Below, piece after piece: positions 33,110-45,835 of a stretch of DNA of 64,000 bases. Within the stretch, counting starts at the first letter, position 1, and every line of letters begins with the position of its first letter. A model generated the notes under the pieces. The model did not search any database. It saw nothing but the letters and a program-made list of their open reading frames with translations, and had not been told where the DNA came from. The stretch comes from Boswellia sacra (Eukaryota > Streptophyta > Magnoliopsida > Sapindales > Burseraceae), in assembly GCA_013180625.2 (NCBI GenBank), contig SNVD02008757.1:248001-312000 (forward strand), read 5' to 3'. Made by a program: the position numbers and the translations under genes.

Positions 33110-34180
33110 TTCACTAATGATTCTTGATACTTTGGTAGTGGGTGTTCAAGACATTTGACAAGTAATAAAGATCTACTAAAAAATTTCAGATGATACGACC
33201 GAGGTTCAATCACATTTGGAGATGGTGCCAAGAGCAAGGTAATGGGTAAGGGTACATTGTGTGTTGATGGTTTACCTAAGTTTACTAATGTTCTTTATGT
33301 TGAAGGTCTTAAAGTTAATTTACTCACTATTAGTCAAATGTGTGATGATAAATATACTGTTGAGTTCAATAAGAATAAGTGCATTGTTCTTGATTCCAAC
33401 AAGAATTGCATTCTTGAAGGTGTTAGGTCTAATAACAATTGTTACTTATTAACTAAACTGAGTGCATTGCATGTTAAGAATTTTGAAATTGAATTATGGC
33501 ATCAAAGCGTTGGTCACATAACTAGTTAAATTAACTAAGACCGGTGCAGTTAGAGGAGTACCTAAGTTTGAACATAAACTTGACATTATGTGTGGCCCTT
33601 GCCAAAAGGGTAAGCATATTAAAAGTTCACATGATTCTAATTCTTTTCTTACTACTACAAAGATTCTTGAACTGTTACATATGGATCTCATAGGTCTAAT
33701 GCAAGTTCAAAGCATTACAGGAAAAGGTATGTTTTCGTTTGTGTAGATGACTATTAAAGGTATACTTGGGTAGATTTTATTAAAGAGAAATCTGATACAT
33801 TTGATGTGTTTAGAAACTTATGAGTTAGGTTGGAAAATGAACAGAACAGAAAAATTGGAAGAATTATCAGAATCAGAAGTAATCATGGGAAAGAATTTGA
33901 AAATAAAAGTTATGCAGATTTTTGTAAACTTCATGGCACCACTTATGAATTCTCCACTAGTAGAGAGGAAGAGCGGAACATTGCAAGAAATGGCTCGAGT
34001 GATGTTGAACAACAAGAAACTTACAAAGAGGCTTTGGGCAGAGGCAATCAATACAGCATGCTACATCATCAATAGATTTTTCTTAAGACCAATAACCTAT
34101 CAAACACCTTTTGCGCTATGAAAGGGAGAAAGCCTAATCTCAAATATTTCCATGTATCTGGTTGCAAGTGTTATATTCTC
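33110..34180 (+). pseudogene. Copia protease and integrase, degenerate
   Basis: The protease active-site motif, usually DSGCS.H, reads GSGCSRHLTS near 33135-33170, so the catalytic Asp is replaced by Gly. The pre-integrase zinc region has LWHQSVGHI (about 33493-33521) and CGPCQKGKHIKSSH (about 33592-33633). The integrase core has ELLHMDLIGLM near 33668 and FVCVDDY near 33739. Frames switch repeatedly and stops interrupt. Confidence 0.85.
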
Positions 34181-34599
34181 AGTGATAAAGAACAGCTTGG
34201 CAAATTTGATGCCAAAAGTGACAATGGTGTTTTTATTTGTTATTCATTGAATAGCAAAGCATATAAGATCTATAACTTAAGAACTGAAACACTATAGAAT
34301 CTACTAATGTTGTGCTTGATGATTGTGATGATTTTGCAAAGTTTTCACATGAAGAAGCCATAGAAGTCTTGGAGAACCTAGTGGTAGAACTGGAACAGAT
34401 TTTGCAGAAAACACACCAGTTATGCAAAATGAAACTACAGAAGTTAAGACAGATAAGACTAAAATGTATGACAGCATTGATTTGAGCGGCGATGAAATTA
34501 GAATTGTTGACAAAACTAAGAATCCTCTAACCTAGATTCAAAAGGCACATCCAACCACTTTTGTCATTAGAATTCTAGAAGGTAGAGTTAAAACAAGAA

Positions 34600-35570
34600 G
34601 TAAAGTAAGGAATCAGGTGAGTTTTTCTTGTTATGTATCACTTGTAGAACCTAAATCTGTGAATGATGCTCTTAGGGAAAAAGCTTGGATTCAAGCCATG
34701 CAAGATGAGTTTAATAAATTTAAAAGAAATTGTGTTTGGACTTTAGTTCCTAGATCTGAAAACACTAATGTAATTGGAACTAAATGGATTTTTAAGAACA
34801 AAATGATGAAAATGGGCAAGTGATTAGGAATAAGGCTAGACTAGTCACTCAAGGGTATACACAAATTGAGTGAACAGATTTTGATGAAACCTTTACACCT
34901 ATGGCTAGGTTAAAATCTATTAGGTTATTGCTTGCTATTGCTTGTTTGTTAAACTTCAAACTCTTTCAAATGGATGTTAAATAGCTTTTCTAAATGGCAT
35001 TTTAAATGAGGAAGCTTTTGTTGAGCAACCAAAAGGCTTTGTTGATCTTAAGCATCCCACTTATGTTTACAAACTAAAAAAGGATTTGTATGGTCTAAAA
35101 CAAGCTCCAAGAGCTTGGTAAGGCATATACTAGAAGCAACAATGACAAAACCTTATTTATAAAGCATGCATATAAGTATATTATTGTGGCTCAAATCTAT
35201 GTTGATGATATAGTGTTTTGCTTTACACTTGATGATAAAACTAATGAGTTTGTTGAGCTTATGCAGGGAGAATTTGAGATGTGTATGGTAGGTGAACTAA
35301 CATTTTTTCTTGGACTTCAAGTTAAACAGCTTGATGATGGCATTTTCATTTCTCAAAGTAGATATGCAAAGCATTTAGTGAAGAAATTTGAGATGACCAA
35401 GAGCAAAGCAATTAGGAAACCTATTGCTACCAATCTCAAACTGTTAAGAGACAATGTAGGAAATGAGGTTGATCAAAACCTCTACAAAAGCATGATTGGA
35501 AGTCTTCTATATCTTACAACAATTAGATTTGACATCAATGTCAATGTAGGTTTATGTGCACAATTCTAGT
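34600..35570 (+). pseudogene. Copia reverse transcriptase, degenerate
   Basis: VNDALREKAWIQAMQDEF and GTKWIFKNK (34656-34810) start the domain, then TFTPMARLKSIRLLLAIA (about 34890-34945). The catalytic YVDDIVF is intact near 35198-35218, and FFLGLQVKQLDDGIFISQ follows. Frameshifts near 34820 and 35110 and several stops interrupt it. A 127-codon segment from 35186 remains open. Confidence 0.88.
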
Positions 35571-35689
35571 CATGTCCTAAGGAACAATATCTAGCAGCAA
35601 TTAAGAGGATAATCAGGTATGTTTAAGGGACTATAGAATATGAAATTTGGCTTTCTAAAGACACAAATTAATCCTTTGCAAGTTATAGC

Positions 35690-36145
35690 GATACTGATTG
35701 GGTTGGCAATGTGGATGATAGAAAAAGTACCATAGGAGAGTCCTTCTATCTTGGAAACAACCTGGTGGCTTGGCACAGCAAGAAACAAAACTCAATTTCA
35801 CTTTCCATTGCTGAGGCTAAGTACATAGTTGCTGGTAGCTATTGTACTCAATTGCTATGGATGAAACAAATGTTGGAAGACTATGGTATCACTTAAGAAT
35901 CCATGACAATCTTTTGTGATAACAAAAGTGCAATAAACATCTCCAAAAACCCTATTCAACAGTCAAGAACTAAGCACATAGACATTAGTTAACATTTCAT
36001 CAGAGAGTTAGTTGAATCTAGTGTAGTCCACATTGAGCAAATTTCAACTAAAAACCAACTAGTTGATTTGTTTACCGAGGCACTAGACTCATCAAGATTT
36101 GAAAAGTTGAGAAAGGCTACTGGTGTGTGTCAGTTACATGAATGA
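35690..36145 (+). pseudogene. Copia RNase H, degenerate
   Basis: DRKSTIGESFYLGNNLVAWH and SLSIAEAKYIVAG mark the domain. IFCDNKSAINISKNP and SRTKHIDI follow after an in-frame stop at about 35894. The usual copia C-terminus, near LVDLFTEAL, is present near 36060. Confidence 0.85.
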
Positions 36146-36839
36146 ACATTACTTCAGTCACATATAAGATATCTAAAGCATTATGAAATTCCTTTTAACT
36201 TTGTATTTTTGAGCTATTGGGGTTTAAATTTAGTGCTTTTCATTACTGTTTTTAATTGGTAAAATTTTATGATAAATGCAGAAAGGGCTAACTGTATGTG
36301 TTGAGTGAAAGCCATCTGTTGAAAGAAATTCATGTGTACCAAGGAAATATGCTCAGATTACACATTCAACATGAAAAAGGCTACCACCATACATGTGTGA
36401 AAGCCACTGTATTTGTGTTTAATTTCAATTGAGATTAACTTCTATGTATTTTGGTGTTTTGCTTAGATTGACCAGTTTATTAAAATTTGATTTATGTGAC
36501 AATGCGCTAGTCTAAATTTAATTTATTGAATATTTATGCAACTCTGAAAATGCCTTGTTAAAAAATTACATGATGTTAGAATGTTTTAGTCAAGACTGAG
36601 ATAATGAGTGCAGTTATGTTTTGTATGACTGTCTGTTTTATTTTGTATCTGACTCAGCTGTGTAATTGATTATGCGAGTTACAAGTGTACAAGGAAGACA
36701 CATTAGCAAAGTGGTTTACAATTGAAATATTGTTGTAGTGGCAACACTTAACTAATTATAATCAGTGTATTTAATTCATCAAATGCCTAATTTTTTGTGA
36801 TTTGGTTTCTTGAGAAATAATTTAAAAATCAAAAATCTG

Positions 36840-39500
36840 ATTTTAAGGGGGAGTTTTGTAAATTGTGTTATCCTAATTTTGTTAGGATTCTTGATTTAAA
36901 AGAACGTTATCTTTTATTTCCTTTATTATCTCATTTTGCCCTTATCAAGTTGAACTCAAAAACTTTCTGCTAGGGTTCTTTATATTGTAGTTTCAACTAT
37001 CATTCATGGCACTAAAGCTTCGATCTCAGTCAGAGAAAATACAATCGGCATTACATGATACTCCATCACAATATCCATTACAAGAAGCGCTACCGAATCA
37101 ATCATTGCCGACTTAACATGAAACTCAAGAAGAAGTTGATCCCACACAACAACAAGAACAAGGTTCAACTGCTGATCAAGACATATTGGAGACTTAAATG
37201 AAGAAGAAACATAGTCCTCAGATTATGATGATCTAACCAGGAGCGAAGAATTTGACATGCATATGAATCACTTTGGTGCTTTTGGCGGTTTTAGTCCCAT
37301 TGAAGGCAAATTTGCATATGAAGACGTCAAAGAGAGATTTGAGGACCACATTTCAACAAGAGAGCTTTTGAAAGAATGATTTTTCAAGGTGGAAACCTTT
37401 GCAATATATTCTCTTGAGCTGTACTTCAGGACAAGCAGTGGAGTAAATCGGTAACCCAATTACAACTCCCTACTACTTATTTGATTAGAGAGGTCTATGC
37501 TAATGTGCTGGATAATATTAATGATTCTTCAAATTTTAGGTATCATTTAGTTTATTCTAGAGGAAAATATGTTCATTTATTTTTTCAAATATTATCAATG
37601 ATTTTCTAGAGATACCTAGGGGTGTTGATCATGATATCTATTCCTTGAAACTCACAAAGAATGCTATCTGGAAAGAACATGTTGGCTATACCTTTAAGGG
37701 TCAATAATAGATCACTTAATCTCAATTGTTGCCTAGGTATAGAATTTTGAGCAACATTGCTAGGTAAAACTAGACACCAATTTCTCATTCAACTACCATT
37801 AGCCTTTACAGAGCCAAGTTGTTATATTGTTTAGGCAAGAATAAGAGTATTAACTTGGGAATGTGGATATATGACATATAGTTGCTATTGCTAAGAATCA
37901 TTCACAAAGATTGTATTTCTCTTGTCTCATAATAGGAATTTTAATGAAAAATGGCATTGAACTTAAAGCTGATGATGTTATTAAACCTTTTAAGTTTTCT
38001 ATCACAAGTGTTTTTATGAAAAGAGTAAGCGGACAACAAAGAGAGGATGAGGAGGAGGATCCTGAAGAAGAAATTAATGCTGAAGCTGATAAAAAAGAAG
38101 AAGGAGAGGAAGTTAAGCCTCCATAAAAAAGGGGCTATGATGATTACTAAGCAATCCTTATAATCTATTCAGCATATTCTGCAAACTTTGTCTAACATTC
38201 TTGCTTCATTTTTGCAGCAACAATAGCAAATTTTGGTTAATCTGCAAAAACTCATGGAGCAGTAAAAGGAGAATGATGTAAAATTGCAAGCTCATCATAA
38301 ATTTTTGTTGAAGCATTTTACAAGTTTCTCTTTAATAGGACTAATTCCTAGTACTGTAGGTCCTTCCATCTCTGGAGTTCACATAAGTCATTCACCTGCT
38401 GCATCTGGATAGTAATAAACTCTAGTCATTTTTGTTCCCTTAACCACGCAACAAGAATCACCAGTCATTCTTGCTATTGTTGCTGAAATTCCAGTGTTCG
38501 AATCTCCAATTCCAATTTTCGAATCTCCAGTTCCAAATTTTACAACTGCAACTATCACAACCATAGCTCGTAAACAAGTTGAATCATCACCAACTACTTC
38601 AGTTCCTTTTACCTTTGTAAAAATTACCACAACCATTCCAACTAACATCTTACCTCCTATTGTTTCAACTGAACCTCCGACAGTTGATATCATTACACCT
38701 AGCACTAAATCTGCAGCAAACCTTGTTCCATCTCCTACTTAATCAACTGTAACATCTCATCTTTCATCCCCAAATTCAACTGAAAATGATACTTCTCCAC
38801 CAGTTGCTACAACTGCTTCACGAGCTAAGGAGGTAGTTGAGACTCTTGCTGTAGTGACAGCCAATTTATCTTAGCAGTCTAACTCCAGTCCCTTCTCTAG
38901 CAGCACCTTCAACAAGACAGAGGCCAAGGATAAGGGATGGCTGTCTCAAGAAAGAATTCTTACCAAAAAGGTCTAAACAACATCAAAAGCAATGATCTTT
39001 GGCACTTTGTGAAGAAAAAAGGAGGGAGTAAAAAGACTTTTGCTTTTGCAAAGTAAGGCAAATTTTGAAAATTTGGAAGCAATTTGCCATCTACTAGTTG
39101 GAACTTTTGTTTTTGCTGATATGCTGATCAAACTTTATGTTTTGCTGTTTGTAAGTTTAGAGGGAGAAGAACATATTTATGGGGAGTATGTTGACGAATC
39201 TTTAAAAGTTTTTGCATAATGTTTTTGTGTTTTTGGTTTTAGGAAGAATGTTGAACTTAAGGGGAGACAATACTGTTTGATTTGTTTGAAGTGTTTTAAA
39301 AATAAGTTTTGTTTTGGATTGGTCTATATGCAATTTGATCTGATAATGTTGACTGAATAAGTTGTTTTTGTAGGAAATTTACTTTTATACTTGTTTTAAA
39401 GCAGTTTTGTTTTGTTTCCCTACTGTAGTCATGTTATTGTTTACTGATTTTATGTAGGTTATTTTATTTTGTGTTTTTCTCACAAAATGCCACAAAGGGA
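36840..39500 (+). pseudogene. Extra (env-like position) ORF region of the copia element, degenerate
   Basis: A purine-rich AAGGGGGAGTTTTG tract at 36846 precedes a broken ORF starting MALKLRSQSEK near 37006. It includes PRGVDHDIYSLKLTKNAIWK near 37617-37676 and a late acidic stretch, EEDPEEEINAEADKKEEGEE (about 38053-38112). A Pro/Ser/Thr-rich tail lies at 38490-38900. An ORF after RNase H between two polypurine tracts is characteristic of Sireviruses, where it is called env-like. The middle part also resembles a domain seen in other plant retroelements, so captured or shared origin is possible. There are many stops. Confidence 0.6.
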
Positions 39501-39503
39501 GAT
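39488..39503 (+). promoter_or_regulatory. Polypurine tract of the copia element
   Basis: GCCACAAAGGGAGAT lies directly before the 3' LTR start TGATAGGACAATGCC. It matches the conserved Sirevirus-type AAAGGGGGAGATTG context. Confidence 0.75.
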
Positions 39504-40283
39504 TGATAGGACAATGCCATGTGGACTAACATGTGTTCTAGTCAATCTATGTTAGCATTTTGAGAGAAAACAAATCTTGTAATATTTTATCTTACTTTCT
39601 TGTTTTGAACTGATTTAGTTATGTGTAACTTAACTGGATATTATTTCCAGTATTTGGATTTACATCAGGAAAGTATTGATTTTATCTCACTTTTGGAATG
39701 GATTTATATTATGGTTATTTACTCAATATCATAATGTGATTTAGCTTTCCTATATTTGCAAGATTTACAATAAGGAAAGATCTTGAAGAATCCTTGTTCA
39801 AGGAGGAAAGTTTGTTGGACAACTCTAATTTAACTAGAAGTTTTTTGCTTATGTCTAGCAACGTTTTTGTGCAAGCTATGATTAGTAGCTTAAGTAATGA
39901 TAAGTCTTTTTGACTTATCATGAATGTGATTAACTAGTAGAGTGGCGTTATCTCATTGGGAACTTGTAATACAATTTGAGGGGGATTCAAATTTTGGGGA
40001 GTGCTGCAAGGAAAGGAGTTGGTTTGCTATGGACGGAGTTCTAGGTGATTAGAATATTGTTTATATAAGATAAATGAGTGTGAGTGAAAAGAGAGTTCAT
40101 CAATTGTAAAGTCCTAGTCCTTGTAACCATGAACAGCATAGTAAATTGCAACTTGGCTACCCGTGGATGTAGGCTGGTTATAGTCAAACCACGTAAAACT
40201 CTTCTACGTAATTTTTTTTATGTTTTGTTACATTTGATATAATTGCAATAGTTTTGACTTATGTAACTAAGTCTATAGCTTTA
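39504..40283 (+). mobile_element. 3' LTR of the Sirevirus-type copia element
   Basis: It starts TGATAGGACAATGCC after the polypurine tract and aligns with 30344-31146 with numerous substitutions and small indels, so the insertion is old. The whole element is 30344-40283, about 9.9 kb, on the plus strand. Confidence 0.82.
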
Positions 40284-40866
40284 GATTTTACAAAATCGAT
40301 AAATCTCTCAATTTTATATTTTTTATTACATCGATCATTTCACCTAATCTCCTTCAACTACCTTAAAAGCAATAATATGCAAAAATTATGGCTAGAATTG
40401 TTTATTGCAAGCACTTTTTTCAGCCTCTATAATTTCTATTAGGGAGAGCTTTTTGAGCTTTTCTTCCTGAATTTAATAATCAATTATTCATTGAACCTTT
40501 CTTCCTGAACCTTAATATTGAACTGTGTTTAGACTGCTCTCATCTTTTTCCAAATTAATTATTATACTCACAGACAACGATATTCTTGTGCTTCTGACTT
40601 TTTTATGACTTTGAATTAACTTGTTTAGCAAGGTTTCAACTTCGGCTTCTACTTTTACTTTTGTTATTACACTTGGCTGTTTTAGTTGTTTTGTTTTAAC
40701 TCTGAGGTTACACATGTTCGGCATCTGAAGTTAGAGGTGACAATTTCTTCTTTCATTACACTTCACCATTTGATTTTAAATTATCATCCCAAAGTTCGGA
40801 TACAGGACATTTTTCTTTGATGAATTTGTACTTCAAAATATAATCTATGATTAAATGGTTAGATTC
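40284..40866. other. Spacer between two LTR elements
   Basis: AT-rich sequence; nothing recognised. Confidence 0.6.
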
Positions 40867-41816
40867 TGTTGACGCCAAAAAAATAGATCAATATTAATTT
40901 GTTACACTTGTCCAAGTGTGAACAGTAAATGATGGAAATAACCCTGCTCAGAAGTCCTTAGGGGTTAGTGAGTGACTGAAGACAAAGGTGAACAATGGAC
41001 TTTCAACCGTCGATCTGACATGGACGTCTAACTAAAGGAGAAATCAGCTTTTGATGTCAGTCAACGCTAATGAGGCAACTTTTGAATGATGAAAGTGACA
41101 GGTGTGAGACGTTTTCCTTCTTCTCCAGTGAGCTCAAGCAGTTCCCGTGGCAACTTCAAAAATTGAACGACTGAAAAAAATAATAAAATACTTGGATGAC
41201 TAGAAAACAGAAAAAAAAGAGTCAACGGTCACTGAATTTCTCATCGATGTGAACCCTTCGATGCCCAAGTCAGTAAAGAAGTCACTGTTTGGTGAGAAAT
41301 CAAGGAGAATGCAAGTGTTTATGCACGGATTTCATAGGAAAAGCTACATGAACAATATTTAATGAAACAGTAAATGTGAGAGAGAAAAAAGGAATAGAAC
41401 CTTAGAGAATCTTGGTGGCTACTGGGGAGAGAAGAAATATGAAAAAAATCCGCTTATTCTTTGTGTCTCTTTCCTTATAGAGGTGACTCCAAACTTGACC
41501 TAGATCTTGACTATTCATTATGATGAGATGGTAAGATCTTAACAAATGGAAGGGATTCTTGGAATATTCTCTGATGTATTAAAACCCTAATTTCAAGGTG
41601 ATGTGAGGCTGCCACATGGCATAATGATAGTGAGCCACTTATTCTTCATAAATTCTAGGACTGGGTAATCGCTACCTAACTGACTTGTTAGTATCTGGCA
41701 GTTAGGCAGATCCTTTCGTGACTTGTTCTTGACTTTACATTCTTCTCACGAAACACCATCTTTAAGATCAAGGGCATTTTGGTCTTTTAATAAAGGATCT
41801 AAAAATCCTATTTACA
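40867..41816 (-). mobile_element. LTR (3' LTR, minus sense) of array-bearing gypsy element
   Basis: It runs TGTTGACGCCAAAAAA ... CTATTTACA, 950 bp, and aligns along its whole length with 48295-49241. It is preceded by GATTC; the other end of the element is followed by AATTC, a 4-of-5 TSD. Confidence 0.9.
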
Positions 41817-41832
41817 CTACCCTCTTAGTTAC
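41817..41832 (-). promoter_or_regulatory. Polypurine tract of the array-bearing element
   Basis: On the minus strand AACTAAGAGGGTAG lies directly before the LTR. This fixes the element's orientation as minus. Confidence 0.6.
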
Positions 41833-42640
41833 TAGCACAAAGCATGAGGGTCAGTGACTATTATTCTTCAATTAGATGCTTTACATTCACCCAAACCATA
41901 TCTTTCTTTTAACTTCAACCATTGCATTCTCATATCTTTAATTAGGAATCCCAGTCCTAGATGTACAATTCCTGGTTAGGCATGGTTCTATGACTAATTA
42001 ATCTTGCTTTGATGTTGAAAACCAGTTAGGTAGGTGTCAGACTACTGGGATTCTTTTAGGATGATTTTTCACTTTGACGAATTCAGTCATGTGCTTGCAT
42101 ATTTATAACTGAGCAACTCCAGTATTGTAGAGGCAATTTTGGCAAGGCACAACTTAATGACTGATGGACTTTGACAAAAAATAAAGATTGACTTGGACAA
42201 ATTTTGGAAGTGTCAGTTACTCTTCTAGATTTTTTGGCCATTTCATATCCTTGAACCCTCTTTATTCAAGAAATTCTCTTGTGGCGCCCTACTATTGGTG
42301 TGAAAGAGATCTTTCCTTTACCTTGTGTAGTCTGTTGAATTGCCAGCTAAGTGGCTTTGGCATCTTGATGTTTCCTTTGACTTTATTTTGATGCTATTAG
42401 GTAGCTTTCTTTGAACTTGAGTCCATCTTGGTAGAAATATTTATGCTTGTTTGCACTATTGGGCCAATTATTGGTAAAGATGATGCCACTCTAAATAAGA
42501 GAGACAGATGAACCAAGTGCCACCATAGGCGAAATTGGACTTGTCAATTGAGCAACTTTATTGCATAAACTGATTGAAAGTTAGGTTTTTAAAGCAATAT
42601 CTCAATCTAGTTTGGGAGAGAATTCCTCGATCTTCTTGGA
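41833..42640. other. Internal non-coding region of the array-bearing element
   Basis: No open frame or repeat identified between the LTR and the array. Confidence 0.6.
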
Positions 42641-45600
42641 GAAAAGGCTTACAACTTCAATATCAGTTAGCTGAGAGAAATGATGGTGGCGAACCACTTG
42701 ACTAAATAGGCTCAATCTCATATGAGAGAGGATATCTTGATCTCATTTTAAAGAGTACTGGTGGCGAACCACTTAAGGGCTTAATCCCACAGGAATGCCT
42801 TGGTAGCATACCATCTAACTAAAAGGTTTGATCCCAGAAGAGAGCATATATGACTGCCAAGGACTTATGAGTCTTATGTGGTAGGTCATTGACTGCCGAG
42901 GACTTAGGAGTCGTATGTGGTAGGAAGTTTTATTTCTTGGCTTTATCAGTGGAGAGCGAGCATTGGTGTCGGAATACCTAACTAAAAGACTCGATCTTAG
43001 AGGAAAGTATACCTTACTACGAAAAAACTTATGAGTCCTGTGTGGCAGGTTATTAGTTGTTAAGAACTTAGGAGTCTTGTGTGGCAAAAACTTTTATTTC
43101 CTAGCTCCATCTCTGAAGAGAAAACGTTAGTGTCAAAACACCTAATTGAAAGGCTCGATCCCGAGGGAGAGCATACCTAATTGTCAAGCACTTATGAGTC
43201 TTGTGTGGCAGGTTATTGACAGTCAAGGACTTAGAAGTCTTATATGGTAGGAACTTCCATTTTTTGGCTCTATCTCGAAAGAGAGAGTGTTGGTGTCGAA
43301 ACACTTAATTAAAAGGCTCGATCTCAGAGGACAGCATACCTAACTGTTGAGGACTTAGGAGTCTTATGTGGTGGTTATCGACTACCGAGGACTTATGAGT
43401 CTTATGTGGCAGGAACTTTTATTTCTTAGCTTTATCTCTGGAGATAAAGTGTTGGTGTCAGCACACCTAATTGAAAGAACTTTTATTTCGTGCTCTATCT
43501 TTGGACAGAGAGCATTAGTGCCACATCACTTAACTAAAAGGCTCAATCTTGAAGGAGAGCATACTTGACTGCGGAGGACTTATGAGTCATGTGTGATAAT
43601 TTATTGACTGTCGATGGCTTCGACATCTTGTGTGGTAGAAAGTTTTATTTCTTGGCTCTATCTTTGGAAAGAGAGCGTTGGTGTCAAAACATTTAACTGA
43701 AAGGCTCTATCCCGGAAGGGGAGCACATCTCACTATTGAGGACTTACGAGTCTTGTGTGGTAGGTTATTAACTACCGAGGACTTAAGAAGTCTTATGTGG
43801 TAGAAATTTTTATTTCTTCACTCTATCTCCAAAGAGTGTATGTTGGTGTCGGAACACCTAACTGAAAAGGCTCGATCTCGGAGGAAACCATCCCTGACTG
43901 CTGAAGACGTATGAGTCCGATGTGATAAGTCATTGACTACCAAGGACTTAGGAGTCTTGTATGGCAAGAACTTTTATTTCATGGCTCTATCTCCTGAGAG
44001 AGAGCGCTGTTGTCAAAACACCTAACTAAAAGGCTTGGTCTCGAAGAAAAGCATACTTAACTGTCGATGACTTTTGAGTCTTGTATAACAGGTTACTGAC
44101 TACCGAGGACTTAGGAGTCCCGTGTGGTAGGAGCTTTTATTTCTTGGCTCTATCTCTATAGTGGTGTTAGAATACCTAACTAATAGGCTTGACCGTGGAA
44201 GAGCAAAGCTGACTGTCGAGGACTTATGAGTCTTATGTGGTAGGCTTTTGAGTACGGACTTAGGAGTCTTGTATGGCAAGAACTTTAATTTATTTGGTCT
44301 ATCTCCTGAGAGAGAATGTTGTTGTTGGAACACCTAACTGAAAGGCTCAGTCTCGAAGAAGAGCATACTTGACTATTAAGGACTTATGAGTCTTATGTGG
44401 TAAGTTATTGACTATCGAGGACCTAGGAGTCCTGTGTGGCAAAAGCTTTTATTTCTTGGCTCTATCTCCGTAGGGAAATCATTAGTGTCAAAACATCTAA
44501 CTAAAAGGCTTGATCATTGAAGAGATACCTGACAGCCGAGGACTTATGAGTCTTATCTGACAGGTCATTGACTACCGAGGACTTAGGAGTCTTGTGTTGT
44601 ATGAACTTTTATTTCTTGACTCTATCTCATAAGAGAGAGCGCTATTGTTAGAACACCTAACTGAAGGCTTGTTCACGAAGAAGAGTATACCTTACTGCTA
44701 AGGACTTATGAGTCCTGTATGGCATGTTATTGATTTTCGAGGACTTGGGAGTCCTGTCTTACGTAATAGGAACTTTTATTTGTTGGCTTTATCTCCGGTA
44801 AGAGAGTGTTGGTGTCAAAAACCCTAATTAAAAAGCTTGATTCCGAAGGAGAGCATACCTAACCACCGAGGACTTATGAGTCCTATGTTAGTGTGGCAGG
44901 TTATTGACTGCCAAGGACCTACGAGTCCTGTATGGTAGAAACTTTTATTTCTTGGCTTTATCTGCAAGAAGAGACCGTTGGTGTTGGAACACCCAACTGA
45001 AAGACTCGACCTCGAAGGAGCATACGTAACTATTGAAGTCTTATGAGTCCTATGTGGTAGGTTGTTAACTGCTGAGGACTTAGGAGTCTTGTGTGGCAAG
45101 AACTTTTTATTTCTTGGCTCTATCTCCAAAGAGAAAGCATTGATGTCAGAACACTTATCTAAAAGGCTTAATCCCGGAGAAGAGAATACTTGACTGCAAA
45201 GGACTTATCGGTCTTGTGTGGCAAGTTATTAACTATCGAGGACTTAGAAGTCCTATGTAGCAGGAACTTTTGTTTCTTAGCTCTATCTTCAAAGAGAAAG
45301 CGTTAGTGTCGAAACACCCAACTAAAAGGCTCAATCCCAGAATGAGTCATATATGGCAGGTTAGCAAATATCGAGGACTTAGAAGTCCTGTATGGTAGGT
45401 TATTGACTACTGAGGACTTAAGAGTCCTGTATGATAAGAACTTTTATTTATTAGCTTTATCTCCAAAAAGAGAGAGTTGGTGTCGAAACACTTAACTGAA
45501 AAGCTCAACCTGAAGGAAAGCATACCTGACCGCTGAGAACCTATGAGTCCTGTGTGGCAGGTTATTGACTGCCAACGACTTAGAAGTCCTGTGTAGTAAG

Positions 45601-45835
45601 AACTTTTATTTCTTAACTCTATCTCCAGAGAGAAAGAACGTTGATGTCAAAACACCCTACTGAAAGGCTCGATCCCGGGAGAGAGCTTACCTGACTGTCG
45701 AGGACTTTTGGGTCCTGTGTGGTAGGTTAGCGACTGTCGAGGACTTCAAAGTCCTATGTAATAGGTTATTGACTATCAAGGATTTAAGAGTATTTTGTGG
45801 TAGGAACTTTTATTTCTAGGCTTTATCTCCGTAGA
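42640..45835. repeat. ~163-bp complex tandem repeat array
   Basis: Roughly 20 copies, for example GACTTAGGAGTC landmarks at 42901, 43065 and 43228 (164 and 163 bp). Each unit contains two similar ~40-bp modules (GAGGACTTATGAGTCCTGTG and GAGGACTTAGGAGTCCTGTG) and a module AGCGTTGGTGTCGGAACACC followed by CTGAAAGGCTCGATCC. Some units have lost one module (43228 to 43352). Minus-strand open frames inside are incidental because the period is not a multiple of three and units vary. Confidence 0.88.

Noticed and set aside
42815..45129. Minus-strand frames of 77-101 codons with repeated HKTHK / PRNKS motifs
   Set aside because: Products of the 163-bp tandem array, not conserved between units.
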